Shown: positions 24,630 through 33,837, counted from the first letter of the stretch. The stretch: 64,000 nucleotides of DNA from Pseudomonas putida (GCF_003228315.1 NZ_CP029693.1:248001-312000), one strand, 5' to 3'. Notes: a model not told the origin generated them from the sequence alone. Numbers and translations are program-made.

Positions 24630-25603
24630 CTATTCTCGTCACCGGCGCCGCCGGATTCATCGGCTTTCATGTGGCCCGGCGTTTGTGCCGGGACGGCCAC
24701 GACGTGGTCGGGATCGATAACCTCAACGATTACTACGACGTAACGCTCAAGCAGGCGCGGCTCAGGGAGCTTGAGTGCCTGTCGGGCTTTCGCTTCGTGA
24801 AAATGGACATCGTCGACAAGCCGGCGTTGCTGGAGTTGTTCCGCGAGTATCGGTTCAGCGACGTGGTGCACCTGGCCGCCCAGGCCGGTGTGCGTTATTC
24901 GCTGGACAATCCGGATGTCTACGCGCAGTCGAACCTGGTGGGTTTCCTCAATGTGCTGGAAGCCTGCCGCCATCATCGTCCCGAGCATTTGGTCTACGCC
25001 TCCAGCAGCTCGGTATATGGCAGCAACGGCAAGCTGCCGTTCAGCGTCGAAGACCCTGTCGAACACCCGATTTCACTGTACGCGGCCACCAAGCGCGCCA
25101 ATGAGCTGCTGGCCGACAGTTACTGCCACCTCTACGGCGTCAAGGCCAGCGGGCTACGCTTCTTTACGGTCTACGGACCCTGGGGCCGACCGGACATGGC
25201 GCTGTTCAAGTTCACCGAGGGCATCCTCAAGGGGCAGCCCATCGACATCTATAACCAGGGCGAGATGGCGCGGGACTTTACCTACATCGACGACATCGTC
25301 GAAGGCATCGCTCGTCTGCGTACAAAGCCACCCGTGCCGGCCGGGGCAGGCGAGGGCGTGAACCGCCTGTTCAACATCGGTCGCGGACAACCCGTGGCGC
25401 TGCTGGATTTTGTCGAGTGCCTGGAGTCGGCTCTGGACCGCCAGGCTGTGCGCAACTACCTGCCGTTGCAGGCCGGCGATGTGGTCAGGACCTGGGCCGA
25501 TGTCTCGGCGCTGACGCAGTGGATCGATTTCAACCCGCAAGTGCCCGTCGCCACGGGCGTGACGGAGTTTGTGAAGTGGTATCGACAGTTTTATCGGATC
25601 TGA
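24626..25603 (+). CDS. NAD-dependent epimerase, UDP-glucuronate 4-epimerase-like (copy 2)
   Basis: 325 residues from the GTG at 24626 (TILVTGAAGFIGFH). Glycine motif at residues 6-13, SSSSVYG near 126, catalytic YAATK near 152. The GTG was preferred over an ATG at 24524, whose 34 extra residues have no counterpart in copy 1; GGGGTGAG lies before the GTG. It likely makes UDP-galacturonate from UDP-glucuronate. The following genes (polyprenyl-phosphate glycosyltransferase, LAB_N protein, ArnT-like transferase) suggest the sugar acid is loaded on a lipid carrier and moved to lipopolysaccharide. Confidence 0.82.
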   Translation: MTILVTGAAGFIGFHVARRLCRDGHDVVGIDNLNDYYDVTLKQARLRELECLSGFRFVKMDIVDKPALLELFREYRFSDVVHLAAQAGVRYSLDNPDVYAQSNLVGFLNVLEACRHHRPEHLVYASSSSVYGSNGKLPFSVEDPVEHPISLYAATKRANELLADSYCHLYGVKASGLRFFTVYGPWGRPDMALFKFTEGILKGQPIDIYNQGEMARDFTYIDDIVEGIARLRTKPPVPAGAGEGVNRLFNIGRGQPVALLDFVECLESALDRQAVRNYLPLQAGDVVRTWADVSALTQWIDFNPQVPVATGVTEFVKWYRQFYRI

Positions 25604-25650
25604 AGCATTCGCCTCTAGATAACGAACAACCAGAAGGCGAGGGGGACTCC

Positions 25651-26397
25651 ATGAGCCAGGACATTTTTGTATCCGTATTGATTCCAGCGAAAAACGAAGC
25701 GAACAACCTCAGGCCGTTGCTCGAGGAAATTCGCGTGGCCATGGCAGACGAGGTCTACGAGATCATCGTCGTCGATGACGGCAGCACCGATGCGACCCTG
25801 CAGGAACTGCGGCAGATCAGAAACAACGGCCTGCATACCTTGCGCATCCTGCACCACGAGCGCTCGCTGGGGCAGAGCACTTCGCTGTACCACGCGGCCC
25901 GCGAAGCGCGGGGGCGCTGGCTGGCGACCCTTGATGGCGACGGCCAGAACGATCCGGCGGACATCCCCGGGATGCTGGCGCTGGTGCGGGGAAGCACGGA
26001 TGTGCAACTGGTGGCCGGGCACCGGGTCAACCGCCGCGATACCGCGAGCAAGCGCTGGGCCTCGCGTTTCGCCAACAACCTGCGCAGTCGTTTACTCAAG
26101 GATTCCACCCCGGACACCGGTTGCGGCTTGAAGCTGATCGAACGCGCGGCATTTCTGCGCCTGCCGTACTTCGACCACATGCATCGCTACATTCCGGCGC
26201 TGATCCAGCGTCACAACGGCCGCATGATCGTCCATCCGGTCAACCACCGACCGCGCACCGCCGGGGTCTCCAAGTACGGCAATCTCGATCGTGCGCTGGT
26301 GGGGATTCTCGACCTTGCCGGCGTGTGGTGGCTGATCAAGCGCACTCGTCTTAACGCTCTGCCTCAAGAGCTTCAAGTCCAGGAGCTGGAAGGATGA
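25651..26397 (+). CDS. Family 2 glycosyltransferase (polyprenyl-phosphate sugar transferase type)
   Basis: A 248-residue DPM1/ArnC-like GT2 enzyme. SVLIPAKNEANNL near residue 8, IIVVDDGSTD near 38 and TLDGDGQNDP near 92 give the nucleotide-sugar site with its DXD-type aspartates; GCGLKLIERA and HRPRTAGVSKYG are typical of dolichol-phosphate mannose synthase relatives. It lacks the large membrane tail of ArnC. The likely role is transfer of a sugar from UDP to undecaprenyl phosphate. GAGGGGG precedes the ATG. Its stop overlaps the next gene (ATGA). Confidence 0.85.
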   Translation: MSQDIFVSVLIPAKNEANNLRPLLEEIRVAMADEVYEIIVVDDGSTDATLQELRQIRNNGLHTLRILHHERSLGQSTSLYHAAREARGRWLATLDGDGQNDPADIPGMLALVRGSTDVQLVAGHRVNRRDTASKRWASRFANNLRSRLLKDSTPDTGCGLKLIERAAFLRLPYFDHMHRYIPALIQRHNGRMIVHPVNHRPRTAGVSKYGNLDRALVGILDLAGVWWLIKRTRLNALPQELQVQELEG

Positions 26398-26672
26398 TCA
26401 TGACCCGCGAAGCCATGTGGCTGGTGATCGGTTTTGCCGGACAAATCGCCTTTACCGGCCGTTTCGTCCTGCAATGGCTGTACAGCGAATACAAAAAGCG
26501 CAGCGTGATTCCGGTGAGCTTCTGGTACCTGAGCATCGTCGGCAGCACCTTGCTGTTCGCCTACGCCATCTACCGCCAGGACCCGGTGTTCATCGCAGGG
26601 CAAGCCTTTGGCTCGATCGTGTACCTGCGTAACCTGCAATTGATCGCCAAAAGCCGAAAAGTCGAGGAATAA
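26394..26672 (+). CDS. LAB_N-domain small membrane protein
   Basis: A 92-residue protein with about three hydrophobic segments. It resembles the N-terminal domain found on some lipid-A-disaccharide synthases (LAB_N): IGFAGQIAFTGRFVLQWLYSEYKKRSVIPVSFWYLSI-like order, then AYAIYRQDPVFI and IVYLRNL. Stand-alone copies occur beside glycosyltransferases that load sugars on polyprenyl phosphate, where they may assist or flip the product. It overlaps the GT2 gene by 4 nt and precedes the ArnT-like gene by 3 nt. Confidence 0.82.
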   Translation: MIMTREAMWLVIGFAGQIAFTGRFVLQWLYSEYKKRSVIPVSFWYLSIVGSTLLFAYAIYRQDPVFIAGQAFGSIVYLRNLQLIAKSRKVEE

Positions 26673-26675
26673 GCC

Positions 26676-28223
26676 ATGCGCCGCACCTTATCGCCCAGGG
26701 TCGAATGCCTGGGTTTGATGCTGCTTGCCCTGCTGTTGATCGGCGCGGGCCTGGGGCTGCGTCAGGCACAGAACGTCGATGAAGAACGTTTCCTCGGCGT
26801 GGCCCTGGAGATGCTGCACAACGGTTCCTGGCTGATTCCGCACCGGGCCGGGGAGATCTATGGCGACAAGCCGCCGATTTTCATGTGGACGGTGGCGTTT
26901 TTCACCTGGGTGACGGGTAAGCCCAACATCGCGCTGTATATCCCGGGGCTGTTTTCGGCAGTGACGGTCACGGCGATGGTCTATGACCTGGGGCGTCGCC
27001 TGTGGAGCCAGCGTATCGGGCGCAACGCCGCGCTGCTGTATCTGGCCACTTATCAGACCTACAGCATCCTGCGCACCGGGCAAATCGACAGTTTCCTGAT
27101 TCTGTTTACCACCCTGGGCCTGTACGGGCTAGCGCGGCACTTGCTGCTTGGGCCGGCGTGGCGCTGGTTCTATGTCGGCTGTGCGGCCATGGGCATTGGC
27201 GTGATCACCAAGGGCGTGGGTTTCTTGCCGGCGTTGCTGCTGATCCCCTATGCCTATGCGGTGCGCAAAGGCTGGTCGGGGGTGGTGGCAATGCCGGGTG
27301 AGGCGCGCAAGTGGTGGCTAGGGTTGCTGGTGATGGTGGCAGCCATTTGCATCTGGTTGCTGCCACTGACCTTGTCCATTTTGTTCAATGGCGGCGCTGA
27401 CGAAATCGCCTACGCGCGAGAAATTCTCCTGCGCCAGACCGCCGGGCGCTACGCCGCTTCGTGGCATCACCGCGAGCCGTTCTGGTACTTCTTCACCAAC
27501 GTCATCCCGCAGTACTGGCTGCCGCTGGTGCTGGCGTTGCCATGGCTGGTGCCGGCCTGGCGCCGGCAGTTGAAAAAGCGCGACGGCCGCGTGCTGGTGC
27601 TGCTCGGCTGGGTGGCGCTGGTACTGCTGTTTTTCTGCATCAGCGCCGGCAAGCGTAAGTTGTACATCTATCCGGCGCTGCCTGCGCTGGTACTGGCGGC
27701 GGCCCCCTTGCTGCCATGGTTGCTCAAACGCTGGTTCAAGCAGCGCCCGCGCCTGCGTCGGGCCTTCCCGGCTCTGGTCGCGACCTGGTTTGTGCTGTGG
27801 TTTGCCCGTGGCTTCATCGAGCCGGTCAAGGACGGCACCAACCCCAACCAGACCCTCATGGCCCAGGCCGACAAGATGACCCAGGGCGCCGACCTGGTGC
27901 TGGTCAACTGGAGCGAAGGCCACTGGTTGTTCGCCCGCCAGCCCATCGTGCACTTCGGCATGCTCGACTCCACCGTGGAGCGGGCGGCGCAGTGGTTGCG
28001 CGAGCATCCGAAGGATTACGCGATGGTGCCCAATGACATGTTGAGTCGGTGCTTCAAGCCGGAGGCGACGCGGGCGTTGGGGAAGAGCGACGGGGCCGAG
28101 TGGTCGATTGTCGGGGCCGAGGCGGATAACGGCCAGTGCACGGCACCCACCGCCGACAAGGTTTATCGGTTTGCCTGGGACGATCCGCAGCGTAGCGAGA
28201 AACCGAAATGGGCCTGGCGCTGA
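26676..28223 (+). CDS. ArnT-like family 39/83 glycosyltransferase
   Basis: A 515-residue inner-membrane protein with about 10-12 spans. Near the N-terminus, QNVDEERFLGVALEML has the acidic pair expected in the first periplasmic loop, and GEIYGDKPPIFMW follows, as in ArnT and PMT enzymes. The C-terminal 120 residues are soluble and periplasmic. The family uses polyprenyl-phosphate sugars to glycosylate lipid A, core or protein. In this operon the donor could be undecaprenyl-phosphate-galacturonate. No arnA, arnB or arnD is nearby, which argues against aminoarabinose. Confidence 0.83.
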   Translation: MRRTLSPRVECLGLMLLALLLIGAGLGLRQAQNVDEERFLGVALEMLHNGSWLIPHRAGEIYGDKPPIFMWTVAFFTWVTGKPNIALYIPGLFSAVTVTAMVYDLGRRLWSQRIGRNAALLYLATYQTYSILRTGQIDSFLILFTTLGLYGLARHLLLGPAWRWFYVGCAAMGIGVITKGVGFLPALLLIPYAYAVRKGWSGVVAMPGEARKWWLGLLVMVAAICIWLLPLTLSILFNGGADEIAYAREILLRQTAGRYAASWHHREPFWYFFTNVIPQYWLPLVLALPWLVPAWRRQLKKRDGRVLVLLGWVALVLLFFCISAGKRKLYIYPALPALVLAAAPLLPWLLKRWFKQRPRLRRAFPALVATWFVLWFARGFIEPVKDGTNPNQTLMAQADKMTQGADLVLVNWSEGHWLFARQPIVHFGMLDSTVERAAQWLREHPKDYAMVPNDMLSRCFKPEATRALGKSDGAEWSIVGAEADNGQCTAPTADKVYRFAWDDPQRSEKPKWAWR

Positions 28224-28244
28224 ACCGACACAGGCGGTGAACCC

Positions 28245-28346
28245 CTGTAGGAGCGAGCCTGCTCGCGATGTACTTGAGAACGACGTGGGGTGTCAGGTTC
28301 CCCGCGTCATCGTTGACGACCATCGCGAGCAGGCTCGCTCCTACAG
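28245..28346. repeat. REPIN (paired inverted REP)
   Basis: A paired REP just after the ArnT-like gene. Its right loop (CGTCATCGTTGACGACCATC) is shared in nearly the same form with the REPINs at 13131 and 33705. Confidence 0.9.
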
Positions 28347-28538
28347 GGGGGGCAGGGTCTACGTATCAAAGTGTGTACAGGTCCGCTCCTGACACAACAC
28401 GCCTTCAAATCCAAGCGCAAGCGACACATCGCCGATACACCGGCCTGATGAAATTCACTCATCGATTGGCCACGCCGATCCTTGCGCCATGCGGGGCACC
28501 ACGTCCCGATATCCCTGATTTGAAGGAGACCTTTGTCC

Positions 28539-29051
28539 ATGAGCACTTCCATTTCATCGGCCGTCAAAGGCCTGCACCTGAACCTTGACCGCGCCGGCAA
28601 CTGGATCGCACCGCTGACCCTGCGGGTATTCCTGGCCTGGGAGTTCTTCGAGTCGGGTCTTGAGAAATTCAACGGCGAAAACTGGTTCGCCGACATCCAG
28701 GACCGCTTCCTGTTTCCGTTCAACCACCTGCCGGCCACGCTGAACTGGGAGATGTCGATGTGGGTGGAACTGGTCTGCGCCCTGGCGCTGCTGGTGGGGC
28801 TGGCCACACGGTTTTCGGCGATCAGCTTGATCGTCGTCACCCTGGTCGCGACCGCCGCCGTGCATTGGCCCGCCGACTGGTCGAGCTTGAGTGAACTGGC
28901 GCAGGGCTACTCCATCACCAACAAGGGTTATGGCAACTTCAAGCTGCCGCTGATCTACCTCGCGGCGCTGGTGCCGTTGGTGCTCTCGGGCCCCGGCAAG
29001 CTCAGCCTCGATGCGCTGTTGTCGCGGTTCTTCTGGCGCCGCAATCGGTGA
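28539..29051 (+). CDS. DoxX-family membrane protein
   Basis: A 170-residue inner-membrane protein with about four spans. It shows the DoxX start RAGNWIAPLTLRVFLAWEFFESGLEKF, then MWVELVCALALLVGLATRF and the final LIYLAALVPLVLSGPG. DoxX proteins are linked to redox or stress functions; the exact role is unknown. GAAGGAGA lies 10 nt before the ATG at 28539; a TTG at 28533 is less likely. The 190 nt between the REPIN and this gene hold only its promoter as far as I can see. Confidence 0.85.
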   Translation: MSTSISSAVKGLHLNLDRAGNWIAPLTLRVFLAWEFFESGLEKFNGENWFADIQDRFLFPFNHLPATLNWEMSMWVELVCALALLVGLATRFSAISLIVVTLVATAAVHWPADWSSLSELAQGYSITNKGYGNFKLPLIYLAALVPLVLSGPGKLSLDALLSRFFWRRNR

Positions 29052-29113
29052 TGCATCGATCTCCAGGGGAGCCACTGGAGCGCTGTTAATTCGTCCAATT
29101 GGCTCTTTTATCC

Positions 29114-29144
29114 AGCCCGGTTGATTCGTATCTTCCGGGCTTTT
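29114..29144 (+). terminator. Candidate terminator after DoxX
   Basis: AGCCCGG (29114-29120) pairs with CCGGGCT (29135-29141), followed by TTT. The stem is short and the loop is 14 nt, so strength is uncertain. Confidence 0.45.
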
Positions 29145-29175
29145 GGCGCATTGCGTCCGGGGTGGGGGAGTGGGG

Positions 29176-30246
29176 ATGAATTTCAATTGGCGCAGGAAAA
29201 CGGCTGGGGACACCCCTGAATCGGCAAAGGTGATGCCGGCCCCGGTGCTCGTCAACACTGTGGACGAGGCTAAGCATGAAGCCCGCAAGGCCGAGCAGCG
29301 CGACCGGGATTTTTTTCGCGGCCTGGCCCAGCACCTGCTGACTTGCGGCAACTCCCTGGCGCCGGTCAGCGAGTCGTTCTCGATGCTCAACCAGCGCCTC
29401 AAGCTCAATCACCAGCGGGCCGAGACCGTGGCCCGCGCGGCCATCGATAACCGCGAGCAAGTCACTCACCTGCAAGAACAATCACGGGTCATGGCCGCCG
29501 GGCTGGATGCCCTGGAAGGGGTGATCACGCATCTGGTCAGCCGCGCCAGCGAGATCGACCGCATCGTCGACCTGATCAGCGATATCGCGCGCAAGACCAA
29601 CCTGTTGGCCCTCAATGCCGCCATCGAGGCCGCGCGTGCCGGTGACACCGGACGCGGGTTTGCGGTGGTGGCGGGCGAGGTGCGTTTGCTGGCGGAGAAA
29701 ACCGCCGAGGCGACCCGGGAAATTGTCAAGGAAACCTCGGCGATCCAGCAGGAAATCAGCGAGGCCAAACAATCGATTTCCCAGCAGAACCAGATCTCCA
29801 GTGCCTTTGGCGCGGTGATCGACAAGACTGCCGAGGCCATGGCCGGGATGTACGGCGAGGCGCAACAGATGCAGCGGGACATCGATCAATCGCACCTGCT
29901 GTCCAACGTCGAACTGGGCAACCTGCAGGAGCTGACGCTCAAGGTGGCGGTCTACGATCGCCTGCTCAATCCCAAACCCCATTCACCCTTGACCTTGCCG
30001 GATGAAACCGAATGCCTGTTTGGCCAGTGGTATTACGGCGAGGAAAACCAGAACCAGCAGCGCGATGCAGATTTCCGACGCATGGAAGTCCCCCATCGCC
30101 TGGTGCACAGCAGCGGTCAGGCGGCGCTTGAGGCCCATGCTCGTGGCGAACTGGAGGAAGCACTCAAGCAGGTCGGGCAGATGGAAGAGGCGAATGCCGC
30201 AGTGATGCGCACGGTGAAGGGGCTGCTGCGTTCTCGTCTGGCCTGA
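29176..30246 (+). CDS. Soluble methyl-accepting chemotaxis protein with C-terminal CZB domain
   Basis: A 356-residue cytoplasmic chemoreceptor without membrane spans. Residues about 40-230 form the signalling coiled coil, with the hairpin tip [34 protein letters not shown]. The C-terminal part is a chemoreceptor zinc-binding domain: [13 protein letters not shown] supplies the Cys and HRLVH two His. The first His of the usual three seems replaced (ELTLKVAVY where HLxWKxxVY is common). CZB receptors respond to zinc or oxidants such as hypochlorite. The ATG at 29176 follows GGGGAGTGGGG. Confidence 0.85.
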   Translation: MNFNWRRKTAGDTPESAKVMPAPVLVNTVDEAKHEARKAEQRDRDFFRGLAQHLLTCGNSLAPVSESFSMLNQRLKLNHQRAETVARAAIDNREQVTHLQEQSRVMAAGLDALEGVITHLVSRASEIDRIVDLISDIARKTNLLALNAAIEAARAGDTGRGFAVVAGEVRLLAEKTAEATREIVKETSAIQQEISEAKQSISQQNQISSAFGAVIDKTAEAMAGMYGEAQQMQRDIDQSHLLSNVELGNLQELTLKVAVYDRLLNPKPHSPLTLPDETECLFGQWYYGEENQNQQRDADFRRMEVPHRLVHSSGQAALEAHARGELEEALKQVGQMEEANAAVMRTVKGLLRSRLA

Positions 30247-30327
30247 CGCCGGCCGTGTCGGGCGGGTGACGCTCCGGGACTTTTGCTATACATTTTCCGC
30301 CCGCCCATTACATGGTGTAACCGCTTC

Positions 30328-31830
30328 ATGTCTCTTGCGCTCGAACGTCTAGTCGCTGGCACGCCGATCCCTTTCGCCGGTAATCGTGTCACCGTGGTCA
30401 GCCCCGAACTGGCAGCACGCTTCCAGCCCGGAGACCACCTGTTGGTGGAGCAGGTCAGCGGTGAGCTGTTGTTGATTCCGGTGGCCGACCAGCAGGCGGC
30501 AGCGGTGGCGATCGAGCGCGCGCAAGCGGCGTTTGCCGCGATGTCGGCGGTGTCCGATCAAGCCATCAGCGACTTCTTCGATCTCTTCGCGCAGCGCCTG
30601 GAGAACCCGGATTGCTGGGCATTGATCGAAGCGGCCAACCAGGCCGACATCGAACGAGCCAAGGCTCGCGGTCGCTCGACCACGCGCCTGCTGGCCGATG
30701 AGCGCATGCGCCGCGACATGATTGCCGGCCTGCGGGCCTGGCGCGATGCGCCGGCTTCCCGGGGCAAGGTGATCAGTTGCGTCGAGCACGACGGTTGGAA
30801 GGTCGAGCAGGTGGTGTCGCCGTTGGGCATCGTCGCGTTCGTCTTCGAAGGTCGGCCGAATGTCTTCGCTGATGCCGCCGGCGTGCTGCGCACCGGCAAC
30901 ACCGCCGTGCTGCGCATTGGCAGCGATGCCTTGGGCACCGCCCAGGCCATCGTCACCCATGCCCTGAATCCGGCGCTGGCCGATGCCGGCTTGCCAAGCG
31001 GCGCGGTGTCCTTGGTGGAAAGCGTCAACCATGCCGCCGGCTGGGCGATGTTCGCCGATCGTCGCCTGTCGCTGGCCGTGGCCCGTGGTTCGGGTCGCGC
31101 GGTCAGTCAGTTGGGCAGCATCGCGCAACAGGCCGGCACCGCTGTCAGCCTGCACGGCACCGGTGGCGCCTGGCTGATCGCCCATGTGGATGCCGATGCC
31201 ACGCGCTTTGCCGCCGTGGTGCGCAACTCGCTGGACCGCAAGGTGTGCAACACCCTCAATGTGTGCCTGATCCACCGCGACCGCGCGGCTGAACTGGTGC
31301 CGTTGTTTCTCGATGCCTTGCAGCAGGCCGGCAAGGCGCGGGGGCAGGGCTGCAAGCTGCATATCGTCGAAGGTAGCGAGGCGTTTTTGCCGGCGGATTG
31401 GCAGAACGCAACCGTCGAAGTCTATCGCGCCGAGGGCTACCAGACCGAAGCACTGGCCGAACCGCTGCCAGAAGATCAACTGGGCCGTGAGTGGGAGTGG
31501 GAAGAAACCCCGGAAGTCAGCCTGAAAATCGTCGACGACCTGGACAATGCCATCGCCTTGTTCAATCGCTACAGCCCGCAGTTCACCGTGTCGTTGATCA
31601 GCGAAGATGCGGCGAGCCACGAACGCTTCTACAACGCGGTCAACGCGCCTTTTGTCGGCAACGGCATTACCCGTTGGGTCGATGGCCAGTACGCGCTCAA
31701 CAAGCCGGAACTGGGCCTGTCGAACTGGGAGAGCGGGCGCCTGTTTGCGCGCAGCGCGATTCTCTCGGGGGACGGTGTGTTCACTGTACGCAGCCGCATG
31801 ACCCAGGTGGATCTGTCGGTCAAGCGTTGA
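30328..31830 (+). CDS. Long ProA-like aldehyde dehydrogenase
   Basis: A 500-residue protein of the gamma-glutamyl-phosphate reductase type, about 80 residues longer than ordinary ProA (around 420). The core matches: VEQVVSPLGIVAFVFEGRPNVFADAAG near residue 175, RGSGRAVSQL, and the catalytic Cys in KVCNTLNVCLIH near residue 307. The first 80 residues (ending near RAQAAFAAMSAVSDQ) are an extension. No proB is adjacent. It may be a paralogue for another acyl-phosphate or aldehyde rather than proline synthesis. Start chosen at MSLALERLV; upstream in-frame TTG is less likely. Confidence 0.78.
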   Translation: MSLALERLVAGTPIPFAGNRVTVVSPELAARFQPGDHLLVEQVSGELLLIPVADQQAAAVAIERAQAAFAAMSAVSDQAISDFFDLFAQRLENPDCWALIEAANQADIERAKARGRSTTRLLADERMRRDMIAGLRAWRDAPASRGKVISCVEHDGWKVEQVVSPLGIVAFVFEGRPNVFADAAGVLRTGNTAVLRIGSDALGTAQAIVTHALNPALADAGLPSGAVSLVESVNHAAGWAMFADRRLSLAVARGSGRAVSQLGSIAQQAGTAVSLHGTGGAWLIAHVDADATRFAAVVRNSLDRKVCNTLNVCLIHRDRAAELVPLFLDALQQAGKARGQGCKLHIVEGSEAFLPADWQNATVEVYRAEGYQTEALAEPLPEDQLGREWEWEETPEVSLKIVDDLDNAIALFNRYSPQFTVSLISEDAASHERFYNAVNAPFVGNGITRWVDGQYALNKPELGLSNWESGRLFARSAILSGDGVFTVRSRMTQVDLSVKR

Positions 31831-31954
31831 GCCGACACTCCGACCCCGGGCGATGGCCGCACTATACTTTTCATGTGTGTCTGTATTGACTGGCGAGCAC
31901 TGCAAAACGAATCAGATGTCCCATTCGCTCGCCTGAAAGGCAGAGGGTCGCATC

Positions 31955-32305
31955 ATGAAACTGCAGTCGTTTCAACATTACTCCCACGATCTGGAAAGGG
32001 GCGTTCACGACACGTGGATTACCGCCAGGGTGAAGTCGGCCCTGGCACTGGCCAAACCAAGTCTTGGCCTGCAAATCCATGTCAAAACCCAGGGCGGCAC
32101 GGTGGCGTTGAGCGGTCGCGTCAACACCCATAAACAGTGTGAGCAGGCGGTTGGTCTGGCGCGTTCGGTGCAAGGGGTGGTCGAAGTCGATGCCCGGGAA
32201 TTGCTGACTCACGTGTTCACGCCAGGCAGCATTCCAGAACCGCCCAGCGCTGAAGAGAGCCCTGAGAATCGGTCGTCATCGTCAACCAGGATGGACGATA
32301 AATAA
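31955..32305 (+). CDS. BON-domain protein
   Basis: A 116-residue protein. Residues about 18-88 form one BON domain (DTWITARVKSALALA, VKTQGGTVALSGRVNTHKQCEQAV, ARSVQGVVEVD). The tail is polar and Ser-rich. BON domains usually bind phospholipids or proteins at the envelope, but no signal peptide is visible here, which is unusual, so localisation is open. AAAGGCAGAGGG precedes the ATG. Confidence 0.8.
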   Translation: MKLQSFQHYSHDLERGVHDTWITARVKSALALAKPSLGLQIHVKTQGGTVALSGRVNTHKQCEQAVGLARSVQGVVEVDARELLTHVFTPGSIPEPPSAEESPENRSSSSTRMDDK

Positions 32306-32324
32306 CCCTGTCGATCATGGCCGT

Positions 32325-32353
32325 GCAGCGCTCCCGTTTGCAGGGAGCGCTGC
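32325..32353. terminator. Bidirectional hairpin between BON gene and cynT
   Basis: GCAGCGCTCCC (32325-32335) pairs perfectly with GGGAGCGCTGC (32343-32353) across a 7-nt loop. It sits between two convergent genes. No long T-tract follows, so it may need Rho or act as a barrier to RNA decay. Confidence 0.6.
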
Positions 32354-32385
32354 GTCGGCCTTCTCGCTGTCAATGGATTCAATCT

Positions 32386-33048
32386 TCAGGCGGCTGCATC
32401 TGTGGATCGTGCCGGAACGGCGCAGGTGTCCGGGTGCTCGGCCAGCGATACGAACTGGCGGCTGCTGCCATTCAGGGCATCGATCGAGCCGGTCTCGATG
32501 TCGTACACCCAGCCATGCAACTTCAGCAGGCCTTTTTCCTGGGCCAGCCGCACGCTCGGGTGAGTCTGGATGTTCGCCAGTTGCGCGATCACGTTTTCCC
32601 GCACCATCGAGCTGACTTTTGCCGCTTCATTGGCATGAGGCCGCGACTCGTTGATGACTTTGGCCGACTCGGCGTGTTGCAACCAACTGCCGACAGCGGG
32701 CAGGTGGTCCATGCAGGTGCACTTGGCGACAGCGGTCATGGCGCCGCAATCGGAGTGGCCGCAAATCACGATATCGGTGACGCCCAGTACCGCGACCGCG
32801 TACTCGACCGTGGCCGACACGCCACCGGGATGGGGGCTATAGGAAGGCACGATGTTGCCGGCGTTACGGATCACGAACAGCTCGCCGGGTTCTTGCTGGG
32901 TCAGCAATTCCGGCACGACACGGCTGTCGGAACAGGTGATGAACAGGGTGCCCGGGTGCTGCGTGGTGGCCAGGTGTTTGAACAGGTCGGTGCGTTGTGG
33001 AAAGACGTCTTTCTGGAACTTCAAGAAACCTTCGATGAGCGCTTTCAT
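32386..33048 (-). CDS. cynT: Beta-carbonic anhydrase of the cyanate operon
   Basis: A 220-residue beta-type carbonic anhydrase. Zinc ligands are visible as Cys39 and Asp41/Arg43 in CSDSR and the His/Cys of CGHSDCGAM near residue 98-102. It hydrates carbon dioxide, supplying the bicarbonate that cyanase consumes. The ATG at 33048 follows GAGGACGG; the frame is open a little upstream. It lies 58 nt after cynS on the same strand, as in cyanate-detoxification operons. Confidence 0.92.
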   Translation of the reverse strand: MKALIEGFLKFQKDVFPQRTDLFKHLATTQHPGTLFITCSDSRVVPELLTQQEPGELFVIRNAGNIVPSYSPHPGGVSATVEYAVAVLGVTDIVICGHSDCGAMTAVAKCTCMDHLPAVGSWLQHAESAKVINESRPHANEAAKVSSMVRENVIAQLANIQTHPSVRLAQEKGLLKLHGWVYDIETGSIDALNGSSRQFVSLAEHPDTCAVPARSTDAAA

Positions 33049-33106
33049 GGTGCCGTCCTCATGGGTACAGGGATTGGCCCGCACCGTTGTGCGGGCCGAA
33101 TTCGAT

Positions 33107-33574
33107 TCAGAAAGGACGCAGCGGCAGGAACTTGCCGTCGAGGGTGATCACGGCACGGTGGCCGCCTTCCGGGTCTTCGACTTTCTTCATGTCGAGCTTG
33201 AAGTTGATCGCGCTGATGATGCCGTCGCCGAACTGCTCGTGAACCAGGGCCTTGAGGGTGGTGCCGTAGATCTGGATCATTTCGTAGAAGCGGTAGATGG
33301 TCGGGTCGGTCGGCACGCCGGACAGGCTGCCGCGCAGCGGGATGATTTGCAGGCGGGCCACCGAGTCGGCATCCAGGTCGAGTTTTTCACCGATCACCTT
33401 GGCGGCCGCTTCCGGCAGTGGATGCTGACCGAGCAGGGCGGCGGTGACGTAGGCCAGGCCAAGGCCGGTGCCTTCGGTCACTTGCTCGAAGGACAGGTTT
33501 TTGCGGGCCTTGGCGTCAAGGATTTTCGCGGTCAGTTCGAGGCTGGTGTCGTTGTAGGCGTGGGACTGTTGCAT
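33107..33574 (-). CDS. cynS: Cyanate hydratase (cyanase)
   Basis: A 155-residue cyanase. The N-terminal half is a helix-turn-helix-like fold ([22 protein letters not shown]). The catalytic Arg and Glu are in [11 protein letters not shown] near residue 95 and the catalytic Ser in DGIISAINF near 120. It converts cyanate and bicarbonate to ammonia and carbon dioxide as a decamer. GGAGATCC precedes the ATG at 33574. No cynR-like regulator or cyanate transporter is next to it. Confidence 0.94.
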   Translation of the reverse strand: MQQSHAYNDTSLELTAKILDAKARKNLSFEQVTEGTGLGLAYVTAALLGQHPLPEAAAKVIGEKLDLDADSVARLQIIPLRGSLSGVPTDPTIYRFYEMIQIYGTTLKALVHEQFGDGIISAINFKLDMKKVEDPEGGHRAVITLDGKFLPLRPF

Positions 33575-33704
33575 GGTGGATCTCCTGTTGCAGTGGGATG
33601 TGCCTGGGTGTGGGCTCATCTTCTGCCGATCCATTCATAGCGTCCAAGACCGATATCCAATGCGGCGCATAAGCTATGCCTATGAATTGGGGCCGACCAT
33701 CTCT

Positions 33705-33806
33705 CTGTAGGAGCGAGCCTGCTCGCGATGAACGTTTCAACAACACGGGTATTCAGACACCCCGCGTCATCGTTCACGACCATCGCGAGCAGGCTCGCTC
33801 CTACAG
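33705..33806. repeat. REPIN (paired inverted REP)
   Basis: A paired REP upstream of cynS, between the divergent-side promoter region and the terminator of the 33917 gene. The loop resembles those at 28245 and 13131. Confidence 0.9.
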
Positions 33807-33837
33807 TATTAAAAGCGCGCGATTTGGAGTTGCAGGC

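Noticed and set aside
13131..28346. REP repeats as CRISPR arrays
   Set aside because: They are scattered inverted pairs of about 25 nt, not regularly spaced direct repeats with spacers, and no cas genes are present.
29090..29105. CGTCCAATTGGC as a sixth operator of the LysR regulon
   Set aside because: It only shares CGTCCAAT; the rest of the motif and the spaced second half are absent.
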